Of a DNA stretch of 64,000 nucleotides, positions 30,890 to 42,340 are shown in pieces (within the stretch, counting starts at the first letter, position 1; every line of letters begins with the position of its first letter). The notes below the pieces were generated by a model. It was not told where the DNA came from and searched no databases. It saw only the letters and a list, made by a program, of their open reading frames with translations. Source of the DNA: Papaver somniferum (taxonomy: Eukaryota; Streptophyta; Magnoliopsida; Ranunculales; Papaveraceae); NCBI RefSeq assembly GCF_003573695.1, contig NC_039359.1, forward strand, positions 157,968,210 to 158,032,209. The letters run 5' to 3'. The translations under genes were made by a program, and so were the position numbers.

Positions 30890-32960
30890 ATGTCTGGTCG
30901 TCCGCGGGCTCCTTACCAAACCCCGCGTCTAGTCCGCCAAGATCCCCTCTGCGTCGAGATTCTGACAGATCTCCACTTGGGGAAGGTTCTTATAAGTCTT
31001 CGCAATCAGATCCTCGGGGTCATAGGGTTTCATCTTCCTCTGGTGCGAAGGCTTTTCCTACTAAGAAAGGGGATTTGTCGAAGGGTCCTTCTGGGTCTAG
31101 GTATGCTGTTAACCGCGACCCTTCTCGTCCTCGTGAAGATTCTAGGAGTAAGCGGGATCCTCCTCCTCGTAATGAAACATTGGATGTTCCGCCCCTTCGT
31201 TCAATGACTCCTCCTTCAGTGCCTCTGCAGAAATCTTTGCCGCCTCCTCCAACGGTTTCTTTCAAAGGGAAGTACTCCAAGGGTACTATGTCGAGAGCTG
31301 ATCCGTCTAAAAATATTCCTTCTAAAAGGAAAGCTTCGGAATTGAGTCCTACTTAAGATTCCGCAGACGAAGAAGAAACTTCCCCCGTGATACGCAGCGT
31401 CTCAGTTGGTAAGAAGAAGGTCGGTTTCAAGCATATTGATCTTGAGATGTTCAAGGAAAAACATGAGATTCAAGATTTTGAGGTTCGCTTCTATTCCCCT
31501 GACGATGATATCACTTACGAGCTCCTTGCTAAGTATTAGTTTGATGAGTTTCATCTGTTGACTACGGTTGGAGCGTTCGAGGCGGGTCTCATGTTGCCCC
31601 TATATAAGTCGGGTGACTCCTTTTATTATGACGTGCTGGCTAGTCGCGAAGGCTCTTCCACAAACACTCATAATCGTTCCGTGTCACAACTGTCTGGGAA
31701 TTATCTTCGTGCACTGAAGGAATGTTACCTGCGGAGCAAGGGAGAGACTATGATGACATGCTATGTTCCAAATCCTGCTGAGAGAGAGTGGTACGCTCCT
31801 CATAATTTAACAGTTCCTTTGGGGATTATGTCAACAGTAGAAACCGTAAGCCGTGGAGTGTTAGTCTTCGTAAAATTGCTGCTCCTCGTGGTGAAATTCA
31901 TCTTCTGAGTGAGGTGAGTGATGCTAAGATAAAGTATGTTCCTGGTACTGAGGGATCTGCTAAACGGAAACTCTTTCCTGCTCGTGAAAGGATTAAGCGT
32001 GATCATGATTATGAATGGCATGCTACTGTTATTGAAATAGTTGGTCCTTGGGCTTATGGTTGGATTCCTGGTCCGCGCGGTTGGCGTCCTTCTGAAAAAA
32101 GCAAGCCTCGTGAAACTTCTCCTGCTCGTTATGGAGATTTCTGTCCTTGGCGTCCGAATTTCGCGGGCATGAATTTTCCTTACGCTCTTGATGTCGTTGA
32201 TGGAGATGAGGAGGAGGGTTCTGGTGCTACCCATCCACCGAAGAGTGTTGCTGCTGCCAAGGTATAGTTTCTTCTTATATTCTCTAGTATATTTGCCCCT
32301 TTTTCCTTGCTTGAAATAATTTTCATTTTTTAAGTGAGGGAAAAAATGAGCCTTTGTTGGGATGTGTACTGGTTTGTAGGTGTCAAAGAAGAAGAAACTT
32401 GGACCCAAACAATCTTCTACTGTGGTGACCGGTGAGGCTGAGGTTTATGAGGAGGTTACGAGTCCTGTAAACGAAGGGTATGCTGAGGATGATGAAATGT
32501 CCGATGAAGAAGAGCGGGTGAAGAAAAATGTGGTAATGGTGAAGAAGAAGTTACCGTGGGTGGTGATAGTGAGTCTGAGGGTAATATTACCGCAGGTGGT
32601 ACTGGCAGGGGGGGGGGGTCTGCCCCTGTTGGCGATGATATTGGTGGTGTGGGTACTCTGCCCGTTATTTCCCCTGAATTTTCTTTTGGTAAGATATATT
32701 CCGCGTGGGAATACTTTGATGTGAACGCTTCCATGGGTCATGCCGAAGAATTCTCATTGCTTTCCCCAAATGATGATCGGGATGTGCTTGGGAATCTTGG
32801 TGAAGAAGGTTCTACTGGACAACAGACTGAAAACGCAGGTGGTCATACTGAGGCTGGTGATGTCGAGACTTGCGCGGGTGAGGCGATAACAGCCAAGGGG
32901 AAGTCTGCGGTTGAGTCTCCTTCAGAGGATTTCCCTTAATCGCTAATGCCTGAAGGTGAA
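30890..32960 (+). pseudogene. Retroelement antisense ORF, 5' exons (putative gypsy-type transposon domain)
   Basis: Starts MSGRPRAPYQTPR at the ATG at 30890, then shifts frame into a basic Ser/Pro-rich region (SPPRSPLRRDSDRSPLGEGS, PSKNIPSKRKASELSPT). Stops at 31354-31356 and 31537-31539 interrupt it. The conserved block FHLLTTVGAFEAGLMLPLYK resembles the plant 'putative gypsy type transposon' domain (PF04195), by memory only. More frames (31914-32261) contain WYAPHN-like and GWIPGPRGW text. An intron runs 32262-32379 (GT-AG). The next exon is acidic (DDEMSDEEE), with a frame break at the G run 32609-32618. The frame then reaches 32960, where element A is inserted, and resumes in phase at 40005. 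Function unknown. Confidence 0.6.
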
Positions 32961-34457
32961 TGACAGACACATTTTTGTGCCTAATTTGTCCTCAATGTCC
33001 GTATTGTTGGAACTCTATTTTTGTACTAATATTGTGTTTTTATGTATTTGTAGGAAATAAACATTTTTGGAAAATTCGGCTCGAAAAGTTGATTTTGGCA
33101 CCCGGAGGATAAGTGTTATTCGGACTCTCGCTTTTGGATAAGGGGTAACCTAATTACTAAGGGGCACCCCCAGGTCACCCCCAAGGCAGCTGCTATTCGC
33201 ACTCCTACTCTGGATAGGGGGCTACCAGTTTCTTACCCATTTGAAACAATTTTGGCGGGAATATTGCATGCAGACGCTGCAGATTTTGGAGTTGAATTCT
33301 CGGGCTGTTTTATCGAGATTCAATCGCTGTAAATGATTGGGCTGGGCCTGAATACACTAGACCGGATTAGTATGGTCATTTTGATCGAGCAAAATAGGCC
33401 ATCAAAGCCGTGGGATGAAGATAAAGCTAAACGGGGAAGAGAAGATAATATCGATTCTGTTTGATTCTAACTTGGAATTTACGTGGCCAATTAGTTAGAG
33501 AATATCTTGTCTTTGATTGTTTCTCTATCTTAGGAAGTTTTACAACCAACAGACGCGTGAAGAGAGAAATTTGGAAGAAATTTATCCGAGAATATTTTCT
33601 TCATCAATGCCGAGTAATGGAGGATTATATGAAGTTATGGCGAGATATTTTGGTGCTGTTGGGTTATAAATAGTTGCTGAGGTATCCTAGAGAAGGTTGT
33701 CGAGAGTTTGGGGGCTTCAGGAGAACTGAGGAGCAAGAAATCACCATGAACAGCAAGCTTCCTGCTGCTGTTTTATGCTGCTGATGAAGATGAAAAACAC
33801 GAAGAACATATTCTCAGAAACCGTCGTTCTTCAACAGTGACAACGACAGTGGCTCGTGGGTCGTAGGTGTGGGTCTTAGAACCATAGCGACAACATCAGT
33901 TAGATTTTATCGTTTATTCTGGACGCCTTTTGTGCGTCGCAGATTACAGTTTCACACCATTTTCTCTTCTTCTCTTTATTGTAAACACCAATTGAGCTTA
34001 ATAAAATATTTTGAGAGGTATTTCACCATGATGAGCTAAACCCAACATTGGGACAACGGAGGAGGCGATTTTTCGTCATTCTGGTAAATTTAATTTATTC
34101 TTTTGATAACTTTTGCATTGATTTAAAATTGAAAAATGATTTTGATTAATTAGTTATCATTTTATTTGATGCGGCATGCTTGCTTAAATGTTTGATGTCC
34201 CATGCTTACGATTTATAACTAATATTCTGAGAATCTATATTGGCAAAATAAGAGTCCTTACATTTTATGTTTTGAGCGATAATTGTTAAGGATAAATAAA
34301 ATGTACCATATGCATGAGAATTGGCCAAGTCCTTAGTCCCAGTAACTCTCTACCAATTTGTCAATATTTGTATATATATTTATTTTCTAAAAAAATTATC
34401 ATTCACAAGTCCGAGAGTTTGAACCTCATTACTACAACCCCGAAAAATCTTTAATCA
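32961..34457 (+). repeat. 5' LTR of element A
   Basis: 1497 bp, begins TGACAGACACATTTTTGTGC and ends CTTTAATCA. A TATA box lies in GTTATAAATAG at about 33665. Differs from the 3' LTR by scattered substitutions, for example in the first ten bases. Confidence 0.95.
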
Positions 34458-34460
34458 TTT

Positions 34461-34478
34461 TGGCGCCGCCGACGCGGA
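34461..34478 (+). other. Primer binding site of element A
   Basis: TGGCGCCGCCGACGCGGA, three bases after the 5' LTR. Its first eight bases agree with the complement of the plant tRNA-Asp 3' end. Confidence 0.65.
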
Positions 34479-35557
34479 TTTGTGCTTAGGTAGAATTTTT
34501 AGGTTTATTTTTTTTTTACTATTATTTGTTCCTTTTTACGTTTCTTTTTTTGTTTTTGATTTACAGGTTCGAAGTGGAATACTAAGGACTTGGGAACAAA
34601 AAGCTTAAAGCTAAAAGCTAAAAGAGAAGAAAAAAAAAGACATAATTTTTTTTAGGATTTAATTATTATTATTATTATTTTTTTGTATATAGATTTTATT
34701 TATTTTTTTATAATTTGTAAATAGGCTTTATTTTACATAATTTTTGGACTTTTTATTTGGACTTTATTCTGGACAATTGGACTTTATTCTTTTTTTTAAC
34801 CCTACGGAAGGGTATTATTAAACAAAATTTTTTTTTATATAAACTGTGTGCAGGGAAGGACGACGATTACTATATCGTCTCGGCCCCTCGGGTTCGTACA
34901 TGACATAGGAGTCGTGGCCCGAGTCGACTTCAACGGTTCATCCCCCATCTGGTACGGGAGGTAAGTCCATCGAAACACTCGCGAATCTCCTGTAAGCGAG
35001 TTACTGTATTCTTTAAGGTGATTCATTGATTGAGGACGAATTTGGACTGTTTTTAAATTCCTAGTAAAGGGCAAGGCCTGGCCAATACAAGATAAGGGTT
35101 CGGATTTCATCACCGCTCCCTTCTTGCCCGCCTTAGGAAAACGAAACCTAACGTGAACCCAAGCTTAAAATTTGGAATATAACGAGACCGATAGGGTAAC
35201 GAGCTTAATAGGAAACTCGTTCGAAAAATATTGGTTGCTCTTTAAGCACACATCAAAGTTCATGATGGTTTCTGTGAGTTGAATGCGTGAGTGCGCCGCC
35301 TTCTAATGCGGTGAGGCCTTGGGTATCAAAGCTCTACTAAGCTTCCCTCACCTCGATTCAACTTACATTAGCTCGGATTGATTCCAGAGAGGTGTGCTCA
35401 AATTGTAACGAATTCCTTTTCGAAGGAATAGAAGCTGGTCTAGAAACAATCTAAGTGGAGCCATCATGCTTTTTGTTTGCTAGAAATCTTTAGGTTTGTT
35501 TTGGTGGAGTCGAGTCGGCCTTGTTTGTGATTGTGTAGAATTCCCTTGCAATTAAGA
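34479..35557 (+). promoter_or_regulatory. Conserved leader of element A
   Basis: Non-coding. It contains ACCCTACGGAAGGGT (34799-34813), the hairpin GACGAT/ATCGTC (34862-34867 with 34874-34879) and CTCGGCCCCTCGGGTTCG with GTGGCCCGAGTCGAC. It ends in a block closely matching D and B up to the ORF. Conservation between three otherwise diverged elements suggests function as an RNA leader. Confidence 0.55.
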
Positions 35558-37197
35558 ATGTCGAGCTGGTATGATAGAAGCCAGTACAATGAATATCGAC
35601 CTGAATTTGAATATGGACATCATCAGTTTTATTACTATGGTGGGAATAATGGTTGGGAACGCCAAACTTTTCAAGGTTATGGTTCATACCATGGTGAGCC
35701 CAATCACTATCCTCACAACCATCAGTCATATGAGAAAAATTCTGCTAATTACTCTTTACTTGAGTCGACACGTAAGTTAGCTGAGACAACACGTAAGTTC
35801 GCTGAAATGAATAACTTAGTTATGGACGAAAATAATGCAATGAGTGAACTTTCTTTACCTGATTTCCTAGATTACATCAGGAATTCATGTGAGTCGGCCC
35901 AAAAGCTTTTGTTAGAAACCCAGAATAGAACTTCTCTAAAAGATCTAAATTTCCAAAATAGTGTTTCCAATTTTACCCTTGATGTAAATAGTGAATATTT
36001 GCCTAATTTAGAGGACGAGGTTAGAATAAAAGACACTACTTATTTAGATAAGGTTCAATCATTTTCGTACTATGATGATGACGATAGCAGTAATGAAGAA
36101 TCTGAAATATGTAGGCATAGTGATCAGGAGTCTAGTAATCCAATTGAGCTGTATAGTGATTATATTATTTCTAGTTCAAATCCAAATAATTTTTATGATT
36201 ATTCACCTATTCAAAAGTACAAGGATTTGATTAGGGATACCACCGTTTTAGACTATGTAGTTTTTCCTTTTGATTACGAATCCGATAGTGGTTTAGAGGA
36301 ACGGGTTCATTTCGAAAATACTGTTTCAGAGTCTAGCGACTTAGAAACAATAGTCTTGGAAGAAGAAGATAGACCCGTAGAGAAGAGTAAAGATGCACTA
36401 CCTGATAATAACTTAGAAGAATCTCTTGAATATTTTAAGGACTCTGAAGATACGGAAATTCAAGAAATAATTAGAGGTCTATATAGAGACACTGAAAACT
36501 CTAAGTTTGGGGGTGATTATCACTTCCCTAGTGCCTTACCTTTAACTCTCAGAAAGTCCCTACACTTAGGACTTGATATCTGTGCCTCGACCATTTTACA
36601 AGATTACCTTCATACTCGTTTTCCCGAGCCTAATGATGTCCATGAAGGAGTTCAGTCGTTAGAAACCCATCCTCTGGTTGATGTGGTTAGCCCAGGAAAT
36701 AATACCAAGATTGACTTTGTTTTCCCACCAAAAACTTTTCTACCAATCGTGGGAACATATAAATTTCAGATGTGTCAATTTTAAGTTTTGAGACTAAACC
36801 TAATTACTTTAGGAGATTAGGGTCGACACATCTGTTTAAGGAAGACCACCACTCTCTTTGTGGTCAGCTGTGTAAGTCAAATATGATTGACTTGAAGGAT
36901 CCCCAGTTATTCAGGTTGTTATTATTTTTAATTGAGTTTTTCCAGACTTTTAAACCTGAACTGTTGGATCTTAGCTATGAGGAAGTGCATCCAATGAAAA
37001 TATTCTATCAAGATCCTTTCATAGAACCTGAACCTAAACCACAATGGGACATAGGTATCTTAATCAGGAAAATAGATAAGGGTATGCAGTACATGTTCAT
37101 TTTCTTGGCTTGTTGCAGATTCCTTTTACTTGTGATAGCTCTTTTTGGTTTCGATAACCCACAATTATTTCGGCTATTTCTATATGATTCGAGGTGA
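35558..37197 (+). pseudogene. Element-encoded ORF, unknown function, C-terminal membrane segment (element A)
   Basis: Start chosen at ATG 35558 (MSSWYDRSQYNEY) because element D starts equivalently; an earlier in-frame ATG is not conserved. The N terminus is Tyr/His/Gly-rich (GHHQFYYYGGNN, FQGYGSYHGEPNHYPH). The middle is acidic (YYDDDDSSNEE). The conserved core contains LYRDTENSKFGGDYHF, GLDICASTILQDYLHTRFPE and FPPKTFLPIVGT. The frame breaks at 36782, but a one-base loss near 36775 compared with D explains it, and coding continues to 37197. The end holds two DPQLFRLLL-type motifs, FIEPEPKPQWD and a hydrophobic helix (about 37092-37150). I recognise no known domain. Confidence 0.6.
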
Positions 37198-38502
37198 TTA
37201 AACCTTTCTTAGTCTGGCTGAAGACTATAAACTTAGCACTTCTTGGGAGGTAACCCAATCTCATGCAACCCGGTAATATCCTTCCTTAACTCTTTTTCTT
37301 CAAATAGTAACCGTTTCTCCTTGTTCATGCTTTTAATTTCATATTTAGAACATTGAGGACAATGTTATATTTAAGTTTGGGGGTATGGGAGAAACTTTTT
37401 AGTTGCAATAAATAAGCTCCAGAGACTAGAAATTTATGCTTATTAAGGATTGCACTAACTAATCTAAGTGGATGGAAGCATCTTGGTTTTAGGAGTTGAG
37501 GAACCAATATGATTAGATGGAAACATCTATAGAGTCTATTCATAAAAGCACAGAGCTCAGGTGTTAGAAATAACATGATAGTTGCACCATATCTCGTTGA
37601 GTCCTTTTCATTTTTATTTTATTTTATTCATTTTAAACTATGTTTCTCTAAGTAATTAGGTGGGGCACACGATTCAAGTTGTTACCACTGCTAGGGTGAA
37701 TTAGAGTGTCTGAGTCACTTTAAAAAAAAAAAAAAAAAAGACCGGACCAATTAGACCAATCGGAATAAGTATTAACACTTGGATATCAATATGCGTGTGT
37801 TCTCCCTGTTTCCGTCGCCTAAGCAAGCGTGGAATGCAGGACCCGTGGGAACTATCGTGTAATCTGCTGACAAGAAGCATGCGCTTGGATCAAAAAGATT
37901 TATTCATGCCGTTAAGTTAAAAAAAATGGTTATTGTTCTGTGTAGTCAACTTCTGGGTCCCTTGTATTAGCCAGTTTGTTGATCTAGATTTAGGTTATTG
38001 ACCACTGGTTCCCTTGTATTTTCCAGTTGTGTTGATATTAGTCAGACCGATATCTCAGTCCATTAGGATAGGTTCATTCTGGCAGTGGCCTTCAGACAGA
38101 TATGTGAAACATCAATCATTTGGTTAACATCAAAACATCTACATTTTTCTATTTCCATCTCCTTTTTCTATCCATATGATTAGTTTGACTCCGAATATGA
38201 TGTCCATAGTGCAACTATCTGAGTAGAGCTCTGTCACTTTATATGAATTTTAGTATGCTTGAGTGCAAACTCGTGTACAACAATTGTAATTTCGCGTCAG
38301 GGTACTTCCTCCTATAGACAATGATTGTATGCCAACCAAGGAGATTCTTTAGTGCCTTCCAAGGTTCTACGTAGATAGCTAGGGTCTGTAGTAATGGCTT
38401 TGTGGGCACACCTCTGGTAAACCCTCCCGAGATTAACTCGGTTTTATTTAATTTTTTCTTAGTTTTGCTCGAGGACTAGCAAATAATAAGTTTGGGGGTA
38501 TT
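37198..38502 (+). other. 3' non-coding region of element A
   Basis: Holds hairpin-like TTGGGAGGTAACCCAA (37243-37258), ACATTGAGGACAATGT (about 37350-37365), a first purine tract AAGTTTGGGGGTA (about 37372) and an A run (37722-37739). A second tract, AAGTTTGGGGGTATT, lies at 38489-38503 before the LTR. No ORF is supported. Confidence 0.6.
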
Positions 38503-39999
38503 TGATAAACACATTTTTGTGTCTAATTTGTCCTCAATGTCCATATTGTTGGAACTCTATTTTTGTACTAATATTGTGTTTTTATGTATTTTTAGGAAAT
38601 AAACATTTTTGGAAAATTCGGCTCGAAAAGTTGATTTTGGCACCCGGAGCACAAGTGTTATTCGGACTCTCGCTTTTGGATAAGGGGTAACCTAATTACT
38701 AAGGGGCACCCCCAGGTCACCCCCAAGGCATCTTCTATTCGCACCCCTACGCTGGATATGGGGCTACCAGTTTCTTACCCATTTGAAACGATTTTGGCGA
38801 GAATATTTCATGCAGACGCTGCAGATTTTGGAGTTGAATTCTCGAGCTGTTTTAACGAGATTCAATCGTTTTAAATGATTGGGCTGGGCTTGAATACACT
38901 AGACCGGATTAGTATGGTCATTTTGATCGAGCAAAATAGGCCATCAAAGCCGTGGGATGAAGATAAAGCTAAACGGGGAAGAGAAGATAATATCGATTCT
39001 GTTTGATTCTAACTTGGAATTTACTTGGCCAATTAGTTAGAGAATATCTTGTCTTTGATTGTTGCTCTATCTTAGGAAGTTTTACAACCAACAGACGCGT
39101 GAAGAGCGAAATTTGGAAGAAATTTATCCAAGAATATTTTCTTCATCAATGCGGAGTAATGGAAGATTATATGAAGTTATGGCGAGATATTTCGGTGCTG
39201 TTGGGTTATAAATAGTTGCTGAGGTATCCTAGCGAAGGTTGTCGAGAGTTTGGGGGCTTCAGGAGAACTGAGGAGCAAGAAATCACCATGAACAGCAAGC
39301 TTCCTGCTGTTGTTTTATGCTGCTCATGAAGATGAAGAACACGAAGAACAGACTCTCAGAAACCGTCATTCTTCAACAGTGACAACGACAGTGGCTCGTG
39401 GGTCGTAGGTGTGGGTCTTAGAACCATAGCGAAAACAACAATTAGATTTTATCGTTTATTCTGGACGCCTTTTGTGCGTCGCAGATTACAGTTTCACACC
39501 ATTTTCTCTTCTTCTCTTTATTGTAAACACCAGTTGAGCTTAATAAAATATTTTGAGAGGCATTTCACCATGATGAGCTAAACCCAACATTGGGACAACG
39601 GAGGAGGCGATTTTTCGTCATTCTGGTAAATTTAATTTATTCTTTTTATGACTTTTGCATTGATTTAAAATTGAAAAATGATTTTGATTAATTAGTTATC
39701 ATTTTATTTGATGCGGCATGCTTGCTTAAATGTTTGATGTCCCATTCTTACGATTTATAACTAATATTCTGAGAATCTATATTGGAAAAATAAGAGTCCT
39801 TACATTTTATGTTTTGAGCGATAATTGTTAAGGATAAATAAAATGTACCATATGCATGAGAATTGGCCAAGTCCTTAGTCCCAGTAACTCTCTACCAATT
39901 TGTCAATATTTGTATATATATTTATTTTCTAAAAAAATTATCCTTCACAAGTCCGAGAGTTTGAACCTCATTACTACAACCCCGAAAAATCTTTAATCA
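38503..39999 (+). repeat. 3' LTR of element A
   Basis: 1497 bp, begins TGATAAACACATTTTTGTGT and ends CTTTAATCA, followed by the target duplication GTGAA. TATA region near 39207. Same length as the 5' LTR. Confidence 0.95.
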
Positions 40000-40766
40000 G
40001 TGAAGATGCCATTTTGTCTTGGCTTAAGAAGAAGAATCTGATGTTCGTCCCCAACCCTGCCCCAGTAGTCCCTGGTGAGAAGAATTCCGACGCTTATACT
40101 CGTCAGATAATGCAATTGTCTTCTGATGCCCGCGTTGCTGAGATGTGTGAGAAGAATCTGAGAGCTTCGGAAGCTAACCTAGTGGTTGACCCTCCCTCCT
40201 CTGTTGCTGATATGATGGCCATAGCTGATGGGTACCAATACGGTTTTCCCCAGCAGCGTGTCTTAGAGGTAAATCCTTGTACTTATTCCTTCATGATATC
40301 CGAACATTGCATTCTTCGTGGTGTCCGATCCCTTGGCTATAATAATGTTTGTTGTTTGTGACATAGATGATGAGGAGTGAACATTGTACCCATGTTTTAT
40401 ACCAATTCTTTAAAGGAAAGTCTTTAAAGTTGGAGGCTAAGCTTTGTCAAAGAGAAGAGGAACTATCTGCGACCAAAGTGGAAATAAATGAATTGAGGGG
40501 CCGCCTGAAGGAAAAGGAACGACTGGGTAATGCTGAGGAGAGTCTCCGTTCGGAACTTGCTATAGTCCGCAACGAATTGGAGCATACTCGTAGAAATGTA
40601 TCGTCCCTCACAGGTTCGTATTTTAACGATATTTCACTCCTTGTAATTCCCTATTTGTACTTTGGTGTTCTGTCTGAGTCTCCCCACCCTATCTTCAGTG
40701 GGTGGAGTCCCCGAGCTGATATGGCTTCGGAAAGAGAGGGAACGACAGAAATTCCGCATTGCAGAG
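40000..40766 (+). pseudogene. Retroelement antisense ORF, middle exons
   Basis: Continuation of the ORF interrupted by element A. The frame across the junction reads GEDAILSWLKKKNLMFVPNP. Exon parts are about 40005-40268, 40367-40613 and 40699-40766, with GT-AG introns 40269-40366 and 40614-40698. Residues form long heptad-like helices (LEAKLCQREEELSATKVEIN, RGRLKEKERLGNAEESLRSE), so a coiled coil is likely. The last exon reads ELIWLRKERERQKFRIAE and is cut by element B at 40767. Splicing is inferred from phase-compatible junctions. Confidence 0.6.
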
Positions 40767-42316
40767 TGATAGACGCATTTTTGTGTCTAATTTTTCCTCA
40801 ATGTCCGTATTGTTGGAACTCTATTTTTGTACTAATATTGTGTTTTTATGTATTTTTAGGAAATAAACATTTTTGGAAAATTCGGCTCGAAAAGTTGATT
40901 TTGGCACCCGGAGGACAAGTGTTATTCAGACTCTCGCTTTTGGATAAGGGGTAACCTAATTACTAAGGGCCACCCCCAGATCACCCCCAAGGCATCTACT
41001 ATTCGCACCCTAGTACAGGATAGGGGGCATATCATCTTCAACCTTTTGAAATTCAAATTTTAGCGGGAAAAAATTGTTCTTGAACTGTCGTGACTAGGGT
41101 TGAGGATTTGAAGGTGTTCCAGTGAGATTCAACGGCCCAAATTAAATGGGTTTGTTCCTAGGGCCTAGACAGAGCTGCTATGGGTGTTGGATTCGGTCAA
41201 ATTTGGTTAGATAATCGGTGGAAATAAAAACAGGGAAGATATTCTCAAATAGGGAAGATATTATATTCTTGGATTTGTTGGATGGAAGAGACGTGCATGG
41301 GTTAACTCTATTGGATGGAAACTTCTCCTACAGCTCAGAGATGATGCGTGAAAGAGATAAACCAGGAAACAATCCGTAACAAATCAGAGAAATAAATAAA
41401 AAATATTTCGGAAAATATTATTTTATGGCCGGATATTCTTGGAGTTATTACAAGGATTGGAGTGACCTGTTGTGTATAAATAGGTCCCTAGTGTCGAGCA
41501 TAAGGGGTGAGAGAAGTTTAGAGAGAATTGGGAGAGGTTTAGAGCACTACAGAGAAATAAAATCCAAGTTGCAGAGATTCTGGTTCTGCTACTGCTGTTG
41601 CTGCTGCGAGGAGGAAGAACGTGAATAACAGACTCTCCAAGACCGTCGTTTATCAACAGTGACATCGATTGCCATCTGTGGGTCGTAGTTTCCCAACGAC
41701 AACAGCACTTCAGCTCTGTCGTTGACTCTGGACGCCTTCTGTGGGTCACAAAATCCTGTTTTACATCATTTTCTTGTCTTTCTCTTCATTGTAAAACACT
41801 TTTGAGCATCAATGAAATATTTTGAGAGGTTTTCCAACATGATGAGCGGCTAAAATACCTGGTGACTGAGGCGACGGAGGATCTATTCACTCATGTTTGA
41901 TTGGTAAATTCTTTTTATAATTTCTTAATTATTTATTTTATTTAATTCACTTGGATCAATAAAAAAAGAGATAAAAATGGTTTTCTTAATTAGTTGTGAA
42001 TCAGTTTGATGTTTTATGCTTAGAATTAATTCTTTGATAAATCATGCTTAAGGATTACAATTTAATATTTGGACACCTTATAGATTAATGAGTGATTTAA
42101 TGGAAAAAGAGCTAGATAATAATTATGAAATATTTTTGTAACCAATCAACTTGAAGTAATAGTGAATCCGGAGCCTTAGTCCATTTTAAATCTTGACATC
42201 ACTCTTTGATAATTAATTTGCTTTAATTTTATTTAAATCAAAAAAAAAGTTACCTTCACAAGTTCGAAAAGAACCAGCTTTCACCACTATCTACAACAAC
42301 TTTTGAAAAAACATCA
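40767..42316 (+). repeat. 5' LTR of element B
   Basis: About 1550 bp, starting TGATAGACGCATTTTTGTGT and ending ...AACATCA. The first 250 bases closely match element A's LTR, after which they diverge. TATA box in TGTATAAATAGG (about 41454-41465). Confidence 0.9.
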
Positions 42317-42322
42317 AATTTT

Positions 42323-42340
42323 TGGCGCCGCCGACGCGGA
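42323..42340 (+). other. Primer binding site of element B
   Basis: TGGCGCCGCCGACGCGGA, identical to that of element A, six bases after the LTR end. Confidence 0.65.

Larger units (their letters stand above)
32961..39999 (+). mobile_element. Athila-like non-autonomous LTR element A (complete, with target duplication)
   Basis: LTRs 32961-34457 and 38503-39999 are both 1497 bp and nearly identical, with TG...CA ends. The 5-bp target duplication GTGAA lies at 32956-32960 and 40000-40004. A primer site follows the 5' LTR and a purine tract (AAGTTTGGGGGTATT) precedes the 3' LTR. The interior has a leader and a single broken ORF; no gag, protease, reverse transcriptase or integrase was found. It must have been mobilised by proteins from another element. 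Removing it restores the host ORF in one frame, so the insertion is simple and fairly recent. Confidence 0.95.

Noticed and set aside
31800..32408. Minus-strand frame of 202 codons
   Set aside because: Shadow of the plus-strand retroelement exons; low-complexity composition.
36772..36784. Programmed frameshift between two ORFs in element A
   Set aside because: Comparison with element D shows a one-base deletion in a formerly continuous frame, which explains the break without recoding.
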